This document shows positions 47,331-59,100 of a stretch of 64,000 nucleotides of DNA, piece by piece (the stretch's first letter is position 1; every line of letters starts with the position of its first letter). A program made the translations under genes and the position numbers. The notes beneath the pieces were generated by a model that was not told where the DNA came from, did not search any database, and was given only the letters and a program-made list of their open reading frames with translations. This DNA comes from Trichoderma breve (Eukaryota > Ascomycota > Sordariomycetes > Hypocreales > Hypocreaceae): NCBI RefSeq assembly GCF_028502605.1, contig NC_079234.1, positions 806,001 through 870,000 of the forward strand, in the 5' to 3' direction.

Positions 47331-48269
47331 CTAGAGTTTGTCGCCCGACAAGGAAATATTATGCGGGTTTGTAGATGTCAGAGCGTTCATAGACCTGGTT
47401 GTCACAGCGTCCAAGCTAGATCCGCTGAGGATGGTTTCTTTAACCTTGCTGATCAGTTCAGCTGTTGAGACAACACCAAGCTTGAGAGCGTCTGTAAGTA
47501 ATCTCGCGACGCCGTGCTGCATCACGCCACGCAGTATTTCCTCTATTTTTAGTAAATGCATATTAGCTCTATAACGACTTCGATCGTGTTGCTAACTACA
47601 TGGATAATATTTGACTTACTTTGCATGGCTGGCGTGTGTCCTTTGTGTAGAACGATTGTGTACTTTTTAAGCTTCGACTTTGGATATTTCGTCGATAGGT
47701 TGATGGGGTGGCCTAAGCTAATAATCGTATGCTTGCTGCCATCCTTTTCGGTAGTTAATGAATAATATTTTCGTAGAGCTGAGACCGTGGTTGCGGTGGC
47801 ATATTAGTAGAGCCTTCCAGCAAGAGCGTGAAATTTTGCCTACCTTCTTTCTCTTCTTTGTCATTGATGCATTCAAGTTGGATAGGCTTATCTTCTGGTC
47901 TCAATCCGGCTTTCTTCAACAACTGTCGAATAATTTCATCGTCCTCTGTTTGTATCACACACATCTGAATTAGTTGTAAACTTTTTAAAAGAGGCTAGAT
48001 GCACTCACTGTATATTATAATCCCATGCTCAAAACGAGACTCGCCTGAGTAGCACATCAAGAAGAAGACGTCAATGTATCCAACGAGACGTATCTTGCCG
48101 GGCCATCGTTGATTATCAATGAGAATGTCCCACGGATGGATATCGCTGGGCATAAACTGTTAAGGGCAATACGGCCACGATGGTCTGCGATTACATACTA
48201 GTCACATTCCAGGGTGTTATCATCAATCGTTCGACCAAAAGTACGGAGAACGCGATGATATGATGCCAT
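47331..48269 (-). CDS. Unrecognised 226-aa protein, five exons
   Basis: Exons 48199-48269, 48009-48145, 47844-47945, 47620-47778 and 47331-47542 are joined by introns of 53, 63, 65 and 77 bp. All keep phase, and most have good GTAAGT/GTATGT starts and branch sites. The join into exon 3 is the weakest. The product begins MASYHRVLRTFGRTIDDNT and continues with an aromatic part (DIHPWDILIDNQRWPGKIRL), a charged middle (KKAGLRPEDKPIQLE), a basic stretch (STKYPKSKLKKYTIVLHKG) and a helical end (EEILRGVMQHGVARLL). It has no signal peptide or clear span, and I recognise no family. It shares an 816-bp divergent promoter region with the giant HET gene and lies 212 bases from the end of the other HET gene (tail-to-tail), so a role linked to HET function is a reasonable guess. 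Confidence 0.6.
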
Positions 48270-49085
48270 TTTCGGCGAGCTCTAATTTAAATGACAATAA
48301 ATTGGCTAGGGGACGAAAAAATACGGCAGGTCGAACGCAGTTCAAGTAATGCTAGACGTTAATGAGGACAAATGCAGATGAATTGCGGCTCAAAATTGAT
48401 GAAGCCTGTCGTACAGCAAACGTCGAATATTCTAGGCCCAGATACAATGTAGCAACTTTAACTCACTCAAACGATCAAATGGCCTTCGATTGTCTGCATG
48501 GCGTGTGAGTGCGCCTACATGTCACATTAGGTCAGCCTCTAAATCCTCCTATTCGTTTCACCACTGAGACCACGTCACGCAACTTTGGGCATTGATGCAG
48601 ATACTTATGGGGCGCGAGACGCTGGCTGCATGAATTATGGAGATTATCGTCTAATGAGAGCTGCAGAATAGCATGTCTTCCTCGGCTGGCCAATCAAATC
48701 ACAAACTCGGTGAGTCGTCGCTTGCCACAGCCTAACAAATGACAGAGACTGAAGAGACATGCGCGGGGGAAAGAGAGGTTCCAAACACAATTCATGTCTT
48801 CTTCATGGTAGAAAGAACACCGAAAGTATATCGTTGCGGCTCAAATTGCGCATTGTATGCCTATGACTTTGGCAATTGACTATATATAAGCATCGTTGGA
48901 TTTTAGAGACTTGCTGATCCAGAGATCTCTCAGACGCCCTATTATGCAATGGCTTGTTGACGAAGCTACATATTTATTCCATACTTTGTTACCATTAACC
49001 GATATTTACTATATAGTCTTCTTTGCAGACTCCAATAGCTTCGTCTACGACATAGGAGGGCATATTCTCCATCCCCTACTTCACC
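48270..49085. promoter_or_regulatory. Shared divergent promoter region, 226-aa gene / giant HET gene
   Basis: 816 bases lie between two opposite starts. There is no convincing ORF except a weak 68-codon one ending at 49102. The arrangement would permit joint expression of the two genes. I see no specific binding site. Confidence 0.4.
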
Positions 49086-52000
49086 ATGGCAGATCAACTT
49101 GACGAAGAGGACTCTTCAAAGAGAGTTCTCGTTGCGAGAAAAATGCTCAAAACTATGGGGTTTCACGAAGAAATGTTAAGAAGTATCGTCACATCATGGC
49201 TTGTTCCCCGGTTTAGACCAGAGATTACCTCCGAACTGGGTCAAAGTCTTACCAGAATCCAAGACGTTGGGTTCCTGGGGATAGCAAACAACTCCACCGA
49301 GGGGCTAAGACCTTACCGAATGTTCGACATTGCAGATCGTATGCTTGTCGATAACATCGATCCATCAGCACCATACTGCATGGTATCCCACCGCTGGAAG
49401 GACCCTGAAATCAACCTCGATCTACTTCGAAAGGCGAGACAAGACGTCTCTGAGTCATATCCAGTTTGGTACAACTCGGATCGGAATGACGTTGAGATCA
49501 TTTTAAAATACTGTAAGGAGAAGGTGAAGCAGCAAAGAAAAGATGTTAACGGTTATGCCGTGAAGAGTAGACTTGATGAGAGGCTATCACAGCAAGGTTG
49601 CTATGTCCTATCTCTTCTTGGGATGCACCACCAGAGCAGAAAGATTCACACAGAAGTACGTGAAGCGCACGCAAACTTAGAGAGGATCGTACGAGACCAA
49701 AAGGTTATAGAGATGGAAAACAGAGTATACAAGGACCTCAACAATAAGGCGAAATATCCTGGTGGTGGAAATACAAATGGAACATCGACAGCGGAGGCCG
49801 ATCAATACGAGCCTACAACCAATAATGTTGATGAGAACCACGACGTTATCAAGGCCGCGTACGACAGAGTATTTGACACAGAGTGGGAAAGAGACAAGCA
49901 GTCGGAGAACATAAAATTCGATGCCCTCAGTGGGGATCTCCGTGAGGCAGTGGACGGCATGATTCGCTGCTTACGTCTATGGAGATCCGCCATCAAAATC
50001 GAGCAATCCATTCTCAAGGCTGGAGAGATTTTTGACCGCGGCTTGTTACCTGGCCAAAAGCAACAAAAGTCTTATGTGTGGCTTGATACCTGCTGCATAG
50101 ACAAGAGCAACCATAACGAGTATTCCGAATCAATGTCCCTGATGGGGGATTGGTATGCACAATCTGCATTTACCCTGGTGCACCTGGACACTGGATTCGA
50201 TAAGTCGCCCAAAGGATCTGATGCAGAGATCTATTGGAAGGAGTTCTTGGACACAGATGGCGATTATGAGAAGTTGGCCTCAATCCCGGATCGAGAATTG
50301 GATCAAGTTCAGAGCTACAGAGATATTGACAATGAGCCGGAAGTTGAGTGGTCTACGAGAGGATGGACGCTGCAGGAATTGGTCATGAGTAGGATGACGT
50401 TCTTTGTCAATGCTGACTGGGAGTTCCTACACCGACCTGTTGAGAATCTAGGACGCGCATATCATCTCATACCTTATATCGATCTATATACAGAGGCTCT
50501 CGACGCCAAACCCACCCCGAACTCGTGGAAGCCCGAAGTCTTGATGACCGCGCTGTTGAACTCTGGGGCGGTTCTCCAAAGTGACGCGATGAAAGTGGTT
50601 TACCCTAGGATTCAAAAGGAATCAGAGGAGGTGGAGGTCGATGATAGCCAGTCTTTGAGCAACAGGCTTTTGACTTCAATTGCGATGCCATGGAATTTGA
50701 TGGACACCGTGTTCCATGTCGTCAAACCCGAACCAACTAAGAGCGAGATACTAAACGACAAATCCTCACGAGACGCCTTGCTACGAGAAATATCGGTGCT
50801 TTGGGACCCAACATTAGCCACTCGGTTTCCTGTGATTGAGGCGAACGAAAAGGACAAGGCAAAGCAAAAGCTTTTCATGGTTCCCGAAAATGCATTCCCT
50901 CAAACTAGCCCAGACGCAGAGGAGAGGGTGTTACATGCGCTCTCTATCATCAAAGCTCTTGAGTTGATAGGATTCTGTTTCCCCAAGGACATATCCCGTG
51001 AGACTGCCAAATCCGAAATGGCGCAAGCCGTGTTCTTTGCCGCCGTGGGGCTCATCGAATGCTACGACGAAACTCGGTACCCCATTATTGTTCAGCGAAT
51101 GCTACAGAGTGAGATCGGTGGGGGCAAACCGACTGAAGCCCAGGAAAAGGAACTGCTGAGGCTGAAAAGGGATGGGGAGAAGCGGGTGAAACTTGAGATG
51201 AGGAAAAAGCTCTTCCAAGAGCTGCTCAACTCTTTTCCCGAAGCAAAAGAACACTGCTCCATCGATGAAATGAAGAATATGGAAGAAAAAGAAGAGGCAT
51301 TATCCAAAACTCTTGCGTACATCTTGCATGTTGTCGTCGACCTGGTGAAACCTCTGATCCAGGAGGACCGACAGTATATTGCGGACTTTGGCAACATCAC
51401 ACTCCTCGACTCATGGATAGACGGTACCCAAAGATTTGGTTTCACCACCCAAGAGGTCATGACTTTAGCATGCGAACGAAGGACTACAAAGTCGTTTGAT
51501 CGTGCATATTCATTGATGGGTATCTTGGGCGTTCGGTTCCCAACTTTTTCCGCAGAGGGATATGAGAAAGCACTCTGCAGACTCCTCGATGAAACAATCA
51601 CCATCCATAACGATGTGTCAGTTTTTAACTGGGTCGGATACAACAAAGGAAGTTCGATGCGTGGCCGCTCAATGTATCCATCAACACAGGAAGCGTATAA
51701 AGCCAAAGGGGGTAGGCTGCACAGCCGCAATTCATTTTCGGAAATTGAAAAAGACAAGATGTTGAGGACAACAAGTTCTTATCATGCCGTCGTCGCACTT
51801 TTGCGCGATGCGATCGATTTTCTTAAAAAGAACACTCCGCCCAAGCAGGAAGTTGAATGGATCCAAGACATTGCAACAATTGTCAAGAGCTTCAAATTGG
51901 ATGAATTGAAAACGCCCCCAGTCGACCATTCAAGAGCAGAAAAGCTTGGAAGCCACGCCAGTGTCCATAGTAGAGCCGAAGCGTTGCCATATGAGATTGA

Positions 52001-54071
52001 GATTATCAGCAAATTCATCGGGTACATCATCAATCCTTCCACTAGGCCAAAGCCTGGTCCGAAAGACGAGCCGCAAACTATCACAATGAGAAATCTTACG
52101 TCTCAAGTTTCTATCAACACTGAAATGGAGCAAGTTTACGACATACCTGTTCGTGTATCAGCCGATGATACTGAACCAGTTGAGCGACCTGTCTCTCCAA
52201 TGACGAACCAAGACCTTACACCCGCAGACGATGTCTCTGCTGTGGCTCCAACAGAGATTCCATCCCCTGGGGGAGGCGTTGATGATGAGTCTACGCCTTT
52301 GGGTAGAAAGAGCAGATTTGTAGAGCAGCTCTCTGAAGCAGGTAAAACCCCAGTGGCTTCTGCAGTAGAGTCACATAACAAGGCACAGGATGGAGATGAG
52401 ATTGCAAATCCCGACGACGACGTCACTCGATACCTCCAGAATTGGGCTTCGAGAGTTTCCCAAGGATTCAAGGCAGATCGGAATACTCCAAAAGACATAC
52501 TGCCGGCAAAAATAGACGGGATACAATACAAGGTTGAGGAGGAGCAGCATCAAGAAATCTCCACCAACAAGGTGTCATATTTTGGCTCCTCGAACATGAT
52601 CTCACCACACCCTATCATAGTCACCAATGCAGGCATTGAGGGTATATTCGACGTTCAGCGTGTTATTATCACAATGGCAGATATTGACGGCCTTCGGCAA
52701 CAAGTCGAGCATACGACAAGTACAGAGCAAATAATATCCGGCTACTGCTCAATCAGTACAGGCTTTGCCCAAGTGATTGTACGATTCTCGTGCAAGAGTG
52801 GCCTTTTGAGGAAACAGCTCGAGGTTAATGATGGAATTGACTTTGACGTGATAAAAGAGAAAAGTCCAAGCAAAAAGGAAGATAAAAAGCGAGAGCATAA
52901 AACCACTGCTAAGGTGCTTTGGAACAAATTGAAGAGAGATAAGAAGGACAAAGATGACAAAGATGGAGATAAAAAGAAGAAGAAGAAAAAGGGGAAAGAT
53001 GAAGCAAACGATGGCACAGAAAGCGACTTACTTGGGTCGGAGAATCTAGATGATTCTGGCAACAAGAATGAGATTGAGAATGAGGCATCGGAAGGTCAAC
53101 AGATTCGCGACACAGATGAAGAGAAGACCATCAGCCGGATGATCAAGTTTATCCAGGAAGAAGACTTGCGACTTGTGGCAGGCGAGTGGGTTCTTGCACG
53201 ATGCTCAGGTGTGACCGATGCCAACTGGTTTCTCTGTCATCTCGAGCTGGGCTCGACACATCCATTTTACGGTTATCGCATCCCAACGAGTGAGATTGAC
53301 TTCGAGAATTGCATCCCGGAAGATGGACTTGTGTTGGCTTGGAACACATACATGAACCGAAAGAAGGAAGAAATGTGCAAAATCTTGACAATGCTGCTCA
53401 AGTCAAAGGAGCGGAAGCTCAAGAGGAGAAAGCTCGTCGGTCGCATACTACGTGATCTAGCACCGGTGGATGAGAAAGCCGAACACGAGCCTGAAGACAT
53501 TCGACAAAGCGTGGTTGATAGAATCGATACAAATGACGGCGAAATTGGTAATACACAGAACGAGTACGACTACCTGGATGAGTACACTCAGGATAGAAGC
53601 GAAGCCGCGAGAGGATTGCGGCCAAGTTCGGAGCATCACTCTTACGATTCCGCGATGAGCATGCCACAAGATGACATGTGGTCAGCTCCCGTGGATCCTC
53701 AATCCCAATTCACAGCTTCGAGTTTTGAGACGCCGAGCAATTTGCCCAACCAGGAGCTCCGTCCCGAAGACTCAGTATCCAATATCGGAGATCAAGACTC
53801 GAGGCCGAGTCAACAGCCGCCGACGCTGCGTGGTTCTACAGCGGCCTCCAAAGACGGCGAGGACGATGACGAAAAATCGCATTTTTGGGATTATCTGCCA
53901 TTTATTGAAAAAGTTGCCGAGACCAAGGCGAAGCATTTCGACAAGCATTTGAGTGCCACAGTGTTGAAGGACACGCCGGCGGTGCTTCGGCAGGCGATTG
54001 AGAATTTGAATGACAATAGGGATTTCTTGCCGGCCATGTTTCACTCTGCAAAGAAGGTTCATATGTTTTAG
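49086..54071 (+). CDS. Giant HET-type protein (1661 aa) with split HET domain
   Basis: One uninterrupted exon of 4986 bases. HET motif 1 is YCMVSHRWKD at residues 97-106. Motif 2 is YVWLDTCCIDKSN from 330, continued by a GDWYAQSAFTLVHLD segment. Motif 3 is WSTRGWTLQEL from 422, with a TFFVNADWEFL strand. Some 225 residues of charged, partly coiled-coil sequence separate motifs 1 and 2, where HET domains normally have a few dozen. After the HET part come long helical regions, an ERRTTKSFDRAYSLMGILGV segment that resembles the post-HET part of other HET proteins, a Ser/Thr/Pro-rich stretch (about residues 1000-1110), a lysine-rich run (about 1285-1305) and an acidic, disordered C-terminus. It is probably cytosolic and involved in non-self recognition or cell death. 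No NACHT, NB-ARC or WD repeats are seen. Confidence 0.8.
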   Translation: MADQLDEEDSSKRVLVARKMLKTMGFHEEMLRSIVTSWLVPRFRPEITSELGQSLTRIQDVGFLGIANNSTEGLRPYRMFDIADRMLVDNIDPSAPYCMVSHRWKDPEINLDLLRKARQDVSESYPVWYNSDRNDVEIILKYCKEKVKQQRKDVNGYAVKSRLDERLSQQGCYVLSLLGMHHQSRKIHTEVREAHANLERIVRDQKVIEMENRVYKDLNNKAKYPGGGNTNGTSTAEADQYEPTTNNVDENHDVIKAAYDRVFDTEWERDKQSENIKFDALSGDLREAVDGMIRCLRLWRSAIKIEQSILKAGEIFDRGLLPGQKQQKSYVWLDTCCIDKSNHNEYSESMSLMGDWYAQSAFTLVHLDTGFDKSPKGSDAEIYWKEFLDTDGDYEKLASIPDRELDQVQSYRDIDNEPEVEWSTRGWTLQELVMSRMTFFVNADWEFLHRPVENLGRAYHLIPYIDLYTEALDAKPTPNSWKPEVLMTALLNSGAVLQSDAMKVVYPRIQKESEEVEVDDSQSLSNRLLTSIAMPWNLMDTVFHVVKPEPTKSEILNDKSSRDALLREISVLWDPTLATRFPVIEANEKDKAKQKLFMVPENAFPQTSPDAEERVLHALSIIKALELIGFCFPKDISRETAKSEMAQAVFFAAVGLIECYDETRYPIIVQRMLQSEIGGGKPTEAQEKELLRLKRDGEKRVKLEMRKKLFQELLNSFPEAKEHCSIDEMKNMEEKEEALSKTLAYILHVVVDLVKPLIQEDRQYIADFGNITLLDSWIDGTQRFGFTTQEVMTLACERRTTKSFDRAYSLMGILGVRFPTFSAEGYEKALCRLLDETITIHNDVSVFNWVGYNKGSSMRGRSMYPSTQEAYKAKGGRLHSRNSFSEIEKDKMLRTTSSYHAVVALLRDAIDFLKKNTPPKQEVEWIQDIATIVKSFKLDELKTPPVDHSRAEKLGSHASVHSRAEALPYEIEIISKFIGYIINPSTRPKPGPKDEPQTITMRNLTSQVSINTEMEQVYDIPVRVSADDTEPVERPVSPMTNQDLTPADDVSAVAPTEIPSPGGGVDDESTPLGRKSRFVEQLSEAGKTPVASAVESHNKAQDGDEIANPDDDVTRYLQNWASRVSQGFKADRNTPKDILPAKIDGIQYKVEEEQHQEISTNKVSYFGSSNMISPHPIIVTNAGIEGIFDVQRVIITMADIDGLRQQVEHTTSTEQIISGYCSISTGFAQVIVRFSCKSGLLRKQLEVNDGIDFDVIKEKSPSKKEDKKREHKTTAKVLWNKLKRDKKDKDDKDGDKKKKKKKGKDEANDGTESDLLGSENLDDSGNKNEIENEASEGQQIRDTDEEKTISRMIKFIQEEDLRLVAGEWVLARCSGVTDANWFLCHLELGSTHPFYGYRIPTSEIDFENCIPEDGLVLAWNTYMNRKKEEMCKILTMLLKSKERKLKRRKLVGRILRDLAPVDEKAEHEPEDIRQSVVDRIDTNDGEIGNTQNEYDYLDEYTQDRSEAARGLRPSSEHHSYDSAMSMPQDDMWSAPVDPQSQFTASSFETPSNLPNQELRPEDSVSNIGDQDSRPSQQPPTLRGSTAASKDGEDDDEKSHFWDYLPFIEKVAETKAKHFDKHLSATVLKDTPAVLRQAIENLNDNRDFLPAMFHSAKKVHMF

Positions 54072-56121
54072 GGAATTTTAAGTAGCAATTGATGAGCTTT
54101 TGTTATTTTACAGCGAGATGAATTATTCAAATTGTTAATCAACACTATTATTGCGAGAAAATGGAGACACTGTTACAAAAGAATCTGACTGGGGCCCAAG
54201 TTCCATGCCCTTTACTACAAGTTGATCTCATTTTCACAACTCACATCGCAAGTTTCAGGGGAGAGGCCATAGATGGTACGGACGATCTGTTCCCATTAAA
54301 TCGCAATTACACTATTGCAATTTAAAACACCTGAAGATATGAGCTACACGGGCGTCTTGTCAGGCTCAATGACCGCGGAGATCAAAAATTGGAGATCGTC
54401 AACACTCCGTGCTGTCTACCCGGCAAGCAACAAAGAGACTGGTCTTATTACATGTACGCTTGATCCCTGAGCCAAAAAGTCTCAAAATTACCCATACCTA
54501 GAATGGTTCTGAGGGACTCTAGATCGATTATTGCTTGTCGGCAGATGCCCTGTCTATGGATTCAGGTCGTTGTTCAGCTTTCCAAACACGCGCCTTTCTC
54601 TCTAATGGACACATACTATGACCCTTTCCCCAAAGCAATTCCCTCATCATATGATTGTAATGGGCGCGATATTCATGTAGTCAAGTAACTAGCCGATTCT
54701 TCTCTTAATGTTACCGCGTATAGATGCAGCAATCAGGAAGCCATTCCTCGGGCTACAAACAACCACACCTAGCGATTCGCGCCCGCCATTCGATTCATCT
54801 CCATTTATGATTCCACCACAACTGCATCAGAGCAAGGAGAGATTGAGTATCAAGTGCCGAGAACCACATTAAATCTACATATTTGAAATGTACAAGAATG
54901 GCCTGATTTGCCGGTTCCATACACTTTCCGTTGGTATACGCGAAAGATCGGTACACTTGTTCAATTCCGTGATTCCGCGCTATTGTGCCAAATCTTTCAA
55001 TTGGCCTATACCAGGTATTCAGAGGCAGAAATCTATGTACCGAAACGATCTGTCACTATTAACGCGGTCCCTGAACTTATTGGTGCATCGAACCGGCTAG
55101 GGAAGAAACCTGAATCGTAAAGACGAAAGACAGACATGCAGATCATCAGTATCACGGGGGCGATGGCTGGAATGTTTGTATGGGGTTAGGAAGGCCGGGG
55201 CTGGTCGGACTTCCAGAATTCACTGACACTTGACTCAAATTTAAACAGTATTTAAGTATGTCCTCCAGTCTTGCTTAATCTCATACCATTTGAAGGGATA
55301 CTGTCAGCGTCGTTTGGTGAGACATGACGCAGTACATCTTCACAGCATGGAGTGCTGAGTACAGAATAGACTACATATAGGCATCCGGCTCCAGAAGAAT
55401 CTGATTAAATGTACGCCTAATTCTTCGAGTATCGAGTTGGTTGCCTTCATTTTCCGAACTATATCAAACTTCCCTAAGAGTAGGATTACCAGATTTTAAT
55501 TTGCTCTACATAGATCCTCCAGCTGAAATGAAATCGACGATGATGTCTCAGATGGCAGCATGCATATTGCCTAGTACACATTCTCGGTACTGGCTGATGA
55601 CATGGAACTTACTCATTCAGCTGCTGTATTCACCAAGTTGTATTCATATTAATTGGTATCTGAGATGTCGATCTGTCGCGATGGATGATGACGGTGATGC
55701 TGCCTACGTGTATATAGGTTACATCATTACCAAACCACAGTTGTAATGAGCCTCCAAGCCAATACAATCGGTAGATATCTTCGTAACGCCTTTTGTGATT
55801 ATTTGCAAGAAGGTTTGTAGGTGTGCCGTATCGCGGTTGCTCAATCCGACATCGTATGGCACTGCGACCGACCTTAGGCATGTTTACATCCCTTCTCTCA
55901 ATGCTAGATCCAAAACGCACGTAAATTTTCGTTCCCTCTTGACACTCGCTTTTAAATATCGATGTCTGGTTAAACACCAGCTGGTACGTACTCTCATCAT
56001 TGTGTGCCACCCCCATCTTCATGATCATATTCATGACAGCCAGGAGCGAAGCAGGAGACAATACTGATGGTCAATTCCAGTATTTAGGTCACACTCCAAC
56101 GCATGTTACTAACTTTCAATT
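54072..56121. other. 2-kb intergenic region
   Basis: Between the giant HET gene and the second ABC transporter. Short ORFs at 54888-55120 (+) and 55630-56061 (-, 143 codons) are the best, and neither shows a family signature. I cannot support a gene here. Confidence 0.4.
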
Positions 56122-59100
56122 ATGGCGGCCGAAGCTTCTGGGAAGAAGAATAAAAATATCGGTACTGGTTATGCCAGCGATGATTCCCAACGATCAGGGG
56201 CATCTATCAGCAATGAAACAATTGGAAACGATGCACAAGAAGTTCAAAAAGTAGACTTCTCACACAAAGAAGTTCTATCATCACGCAAGACGGAAGAATC
56301 TCACATTCGTATGCCGCACAATCTCGAGAATGGTCGACATGCCGAGTCCGAAGACGAACAGGACCCCTATGGGCATCTCCCACCTCACCAAGCGAACATC
56401 CTCAAGCGCCAAGTCGTCACTCCGAAGGTTCAACAAGGCATAAAAGTCATCTACTGCTATATTACGCGTAATGATGCCATAATCATTGGCATCTCTTCCA
56501 TTTTCGCGGTAGCATCAGGTGCCACCATGCCACTCATGAATATCGTCTTTGGCCAACTTCAAAATTCTTTTCAGGGCTATTCAAACGACAGAGACGGCGC
56601 CCAACCTCTTACATATAGCGACTTCACTAACCAGATAACCAAGTTTGTGCTATATTTTATTTATCTTGCCATCGGTCAATTTGTTGCCTCATTTATCTGC
56701 ACCTTGGGTTTCATATATACCGGCGAGCACATCACAGCCAAAATCCGAGAGCATTATCTCGCAAGTTGCTTACGACAAAACATCGCCTTCTTTGATAACC
56801 TGGGGGCGGGCGAGGTGACCACCAGAATCACTGCTGAAACTAGCCTCATACAAGATGGCATATCTGAAAAGGTTTCGCTGACTATTGCCGCCGTCGCTAC
56901 CTTTATCACTGCCTATGTTGTGGGTTTCATCATGTATTGGAAACTCACTCTGATCCTATCTTGTTGCCTCTTTGCTCTATTTTTGACTACCAGTATCGGC
57001 TCCAGCTTTATGCTTAAGAACAACAAGGTCTCTCTTGACGCCTACGCCCAAGGTGGTAGTCTAGCCGAAGAAGTGATCAGCTCAATCCGCAATGCTATCG
57101 CCTTCGGTACACAAGACCGATTAGCCAGGAAATATGGCGAATATCTAGACAAAGGAGCCAAATATGGCTATAAGATGCAGAAGTCGATGGCCTTCATGTC
57201 AGCTACGATGTGGCTTATCCTCTATCTCACCTACGGTCTAGCGTTCTGGCAGGGAAGCAGCTACGTTTTGGATGAAGTCATTCCTTTATCCAAGCTTCTA
57301 ATCGTTGTATTTTCTATCATTGTCGGCTCCTTTTCTCTAGTAAATGTCATGCCGCATATCCAAGCCTTTACAACGGCTATTGCGGCTGTGGGAAATATCG
57401 CAAACACCATCAACCGCCCGTCGCCTATCGATCCAATGAAGGATGAAGGCGAGAAATTAGATCATGTGAAAGGTAATCTTTACTTTAAGAATGTCCAGCA
57501 CATTTACCCATCGCGCCCCGAAATGATAGTAATGGAAAATGTAAGCCTCAAGATCCCAGCCGGTAAGGTTACCGCTTTAGTCGGTGCGTCGGGCTCCGGA
57601 AAGAGCACTTTCATCGGTTTAATCGAGAGATTCTACGAGCCCGTCGGCGGTACGATATACCTCGATGGTCACAATATCAGCCAGCTGAACTTGAGATGGC
57701 TCCGTCAACAAGTGGCATTAGTCAGTCAGGAGCCGACTCTTTTCAGCACTTCTATCTACCAGAATATCCGCTATGGTCTTATTGGCACCAAGTTCGAATA
57801 CGAAACAAAACAAAAGCAACGGCAGCTTATTATCGAGGCATCAAAAAAGGCAAATGTACATGAATTCGTGATGAGACTGCCCGAGGGCTACGAGACGAAT
57901 GTGGGTGAGAAGGGATTCCTCCTTTCTGGTGGCCAAAAGCAACGCATTGCCATTGCTAGAGCCATCGTATCAGACCCTAAAAGTTTGTTCATACCAAGCT
58001 TACCCCAAAGATCAAATATGAGGTTTATACTAATTGGTAATATTAGTCTTGTTACTTGACGAGGCCACTTCTGCGCTCGACACAAAATCCGAGAGTGCTG
58101 TACAGGCTGCCCTCGAAGTGGCTGCGGCCGGCCGCACCACCATCATTATTGCGCACCGGCTATCGACTATCAAGGATGCCCACAACATTGTCGTCATGTC
58201 TCATGGCCGTATCATCGAGCAGGGCACTCACGTTGAGTTAATCAACAGCAAAGGCCATTATTTTGATCTCGTGTCAGCACAAGACATACTTGGGACTGAC
58301 GCTTTAACGATTGATACTCAAGAGCAGCAGCTGGGTGAAAAAGAACAGCGCCTTATTCGCGACATTCCAACTGATTTTGGAGGCGACATCAAGATGCATC
58401 ATGTGGAGTCACCCACGACGGAGGCCTCACAAAAGGCGGATTCGAATCATGAAATAGGGAAAGGCTACAGCCTATGGACCTTGATAGCCCTCATCAAGTC
58501 ATTCAATGATCCAGAATGGAAGATTATGATTACAGGGATAGTTTTCTCAATCATATGTGGCGCCACTTATCCCGTGATGTCAGGTAAAAGGCCACCCCCA
58601 TCCTCCACAATCTCAACAATATAGAATATCCATGTCTGACTATCATTGCTCTAGTCTTCTTTGCTAAAGAGATTTCCACACTATCACATCCTATAAATGA
58701 CCAAAACAGGGCCGCACTAAAAAGAAGTTCTGACTTCTGGAGTGCCATGCTCTTGATGATTGCGGTTGTCCAGTTTATCGCTTATGCACTACAAGGTGCC
58801 GCATTTGGCTTCTGCTCTGAGAAATTGATCCGCCGTGTGAGAGAACGCGCATTCCGTACTATCTTGCGACAAGATGTTGCCTTTTTTGATAAGGACGAAA
58901 ATACGTCTGGATCTCTCACAGCGTTCTTATCCACAGAGACGACACACGTAGCCGGCCTCAGTGGCGTTACACTGGGAACATTGACCATGATGATGGCGAC
59001 CCTTATAATTGGCGTAGTTATGTCACTAGCTGTTGGCTGGAAACTGTCTCTGGTTTGCCTATCTGCTACACCAGTTCTTCTTGCTTGTGGATTTTATCGC

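Noticed and set aside
55630..56061. 143-codon minus-strand ORF before the second ABC transporter
   Set aside because: It opens at a non-ATG codon, overlaps the leader of the transporter gene and has no motif.
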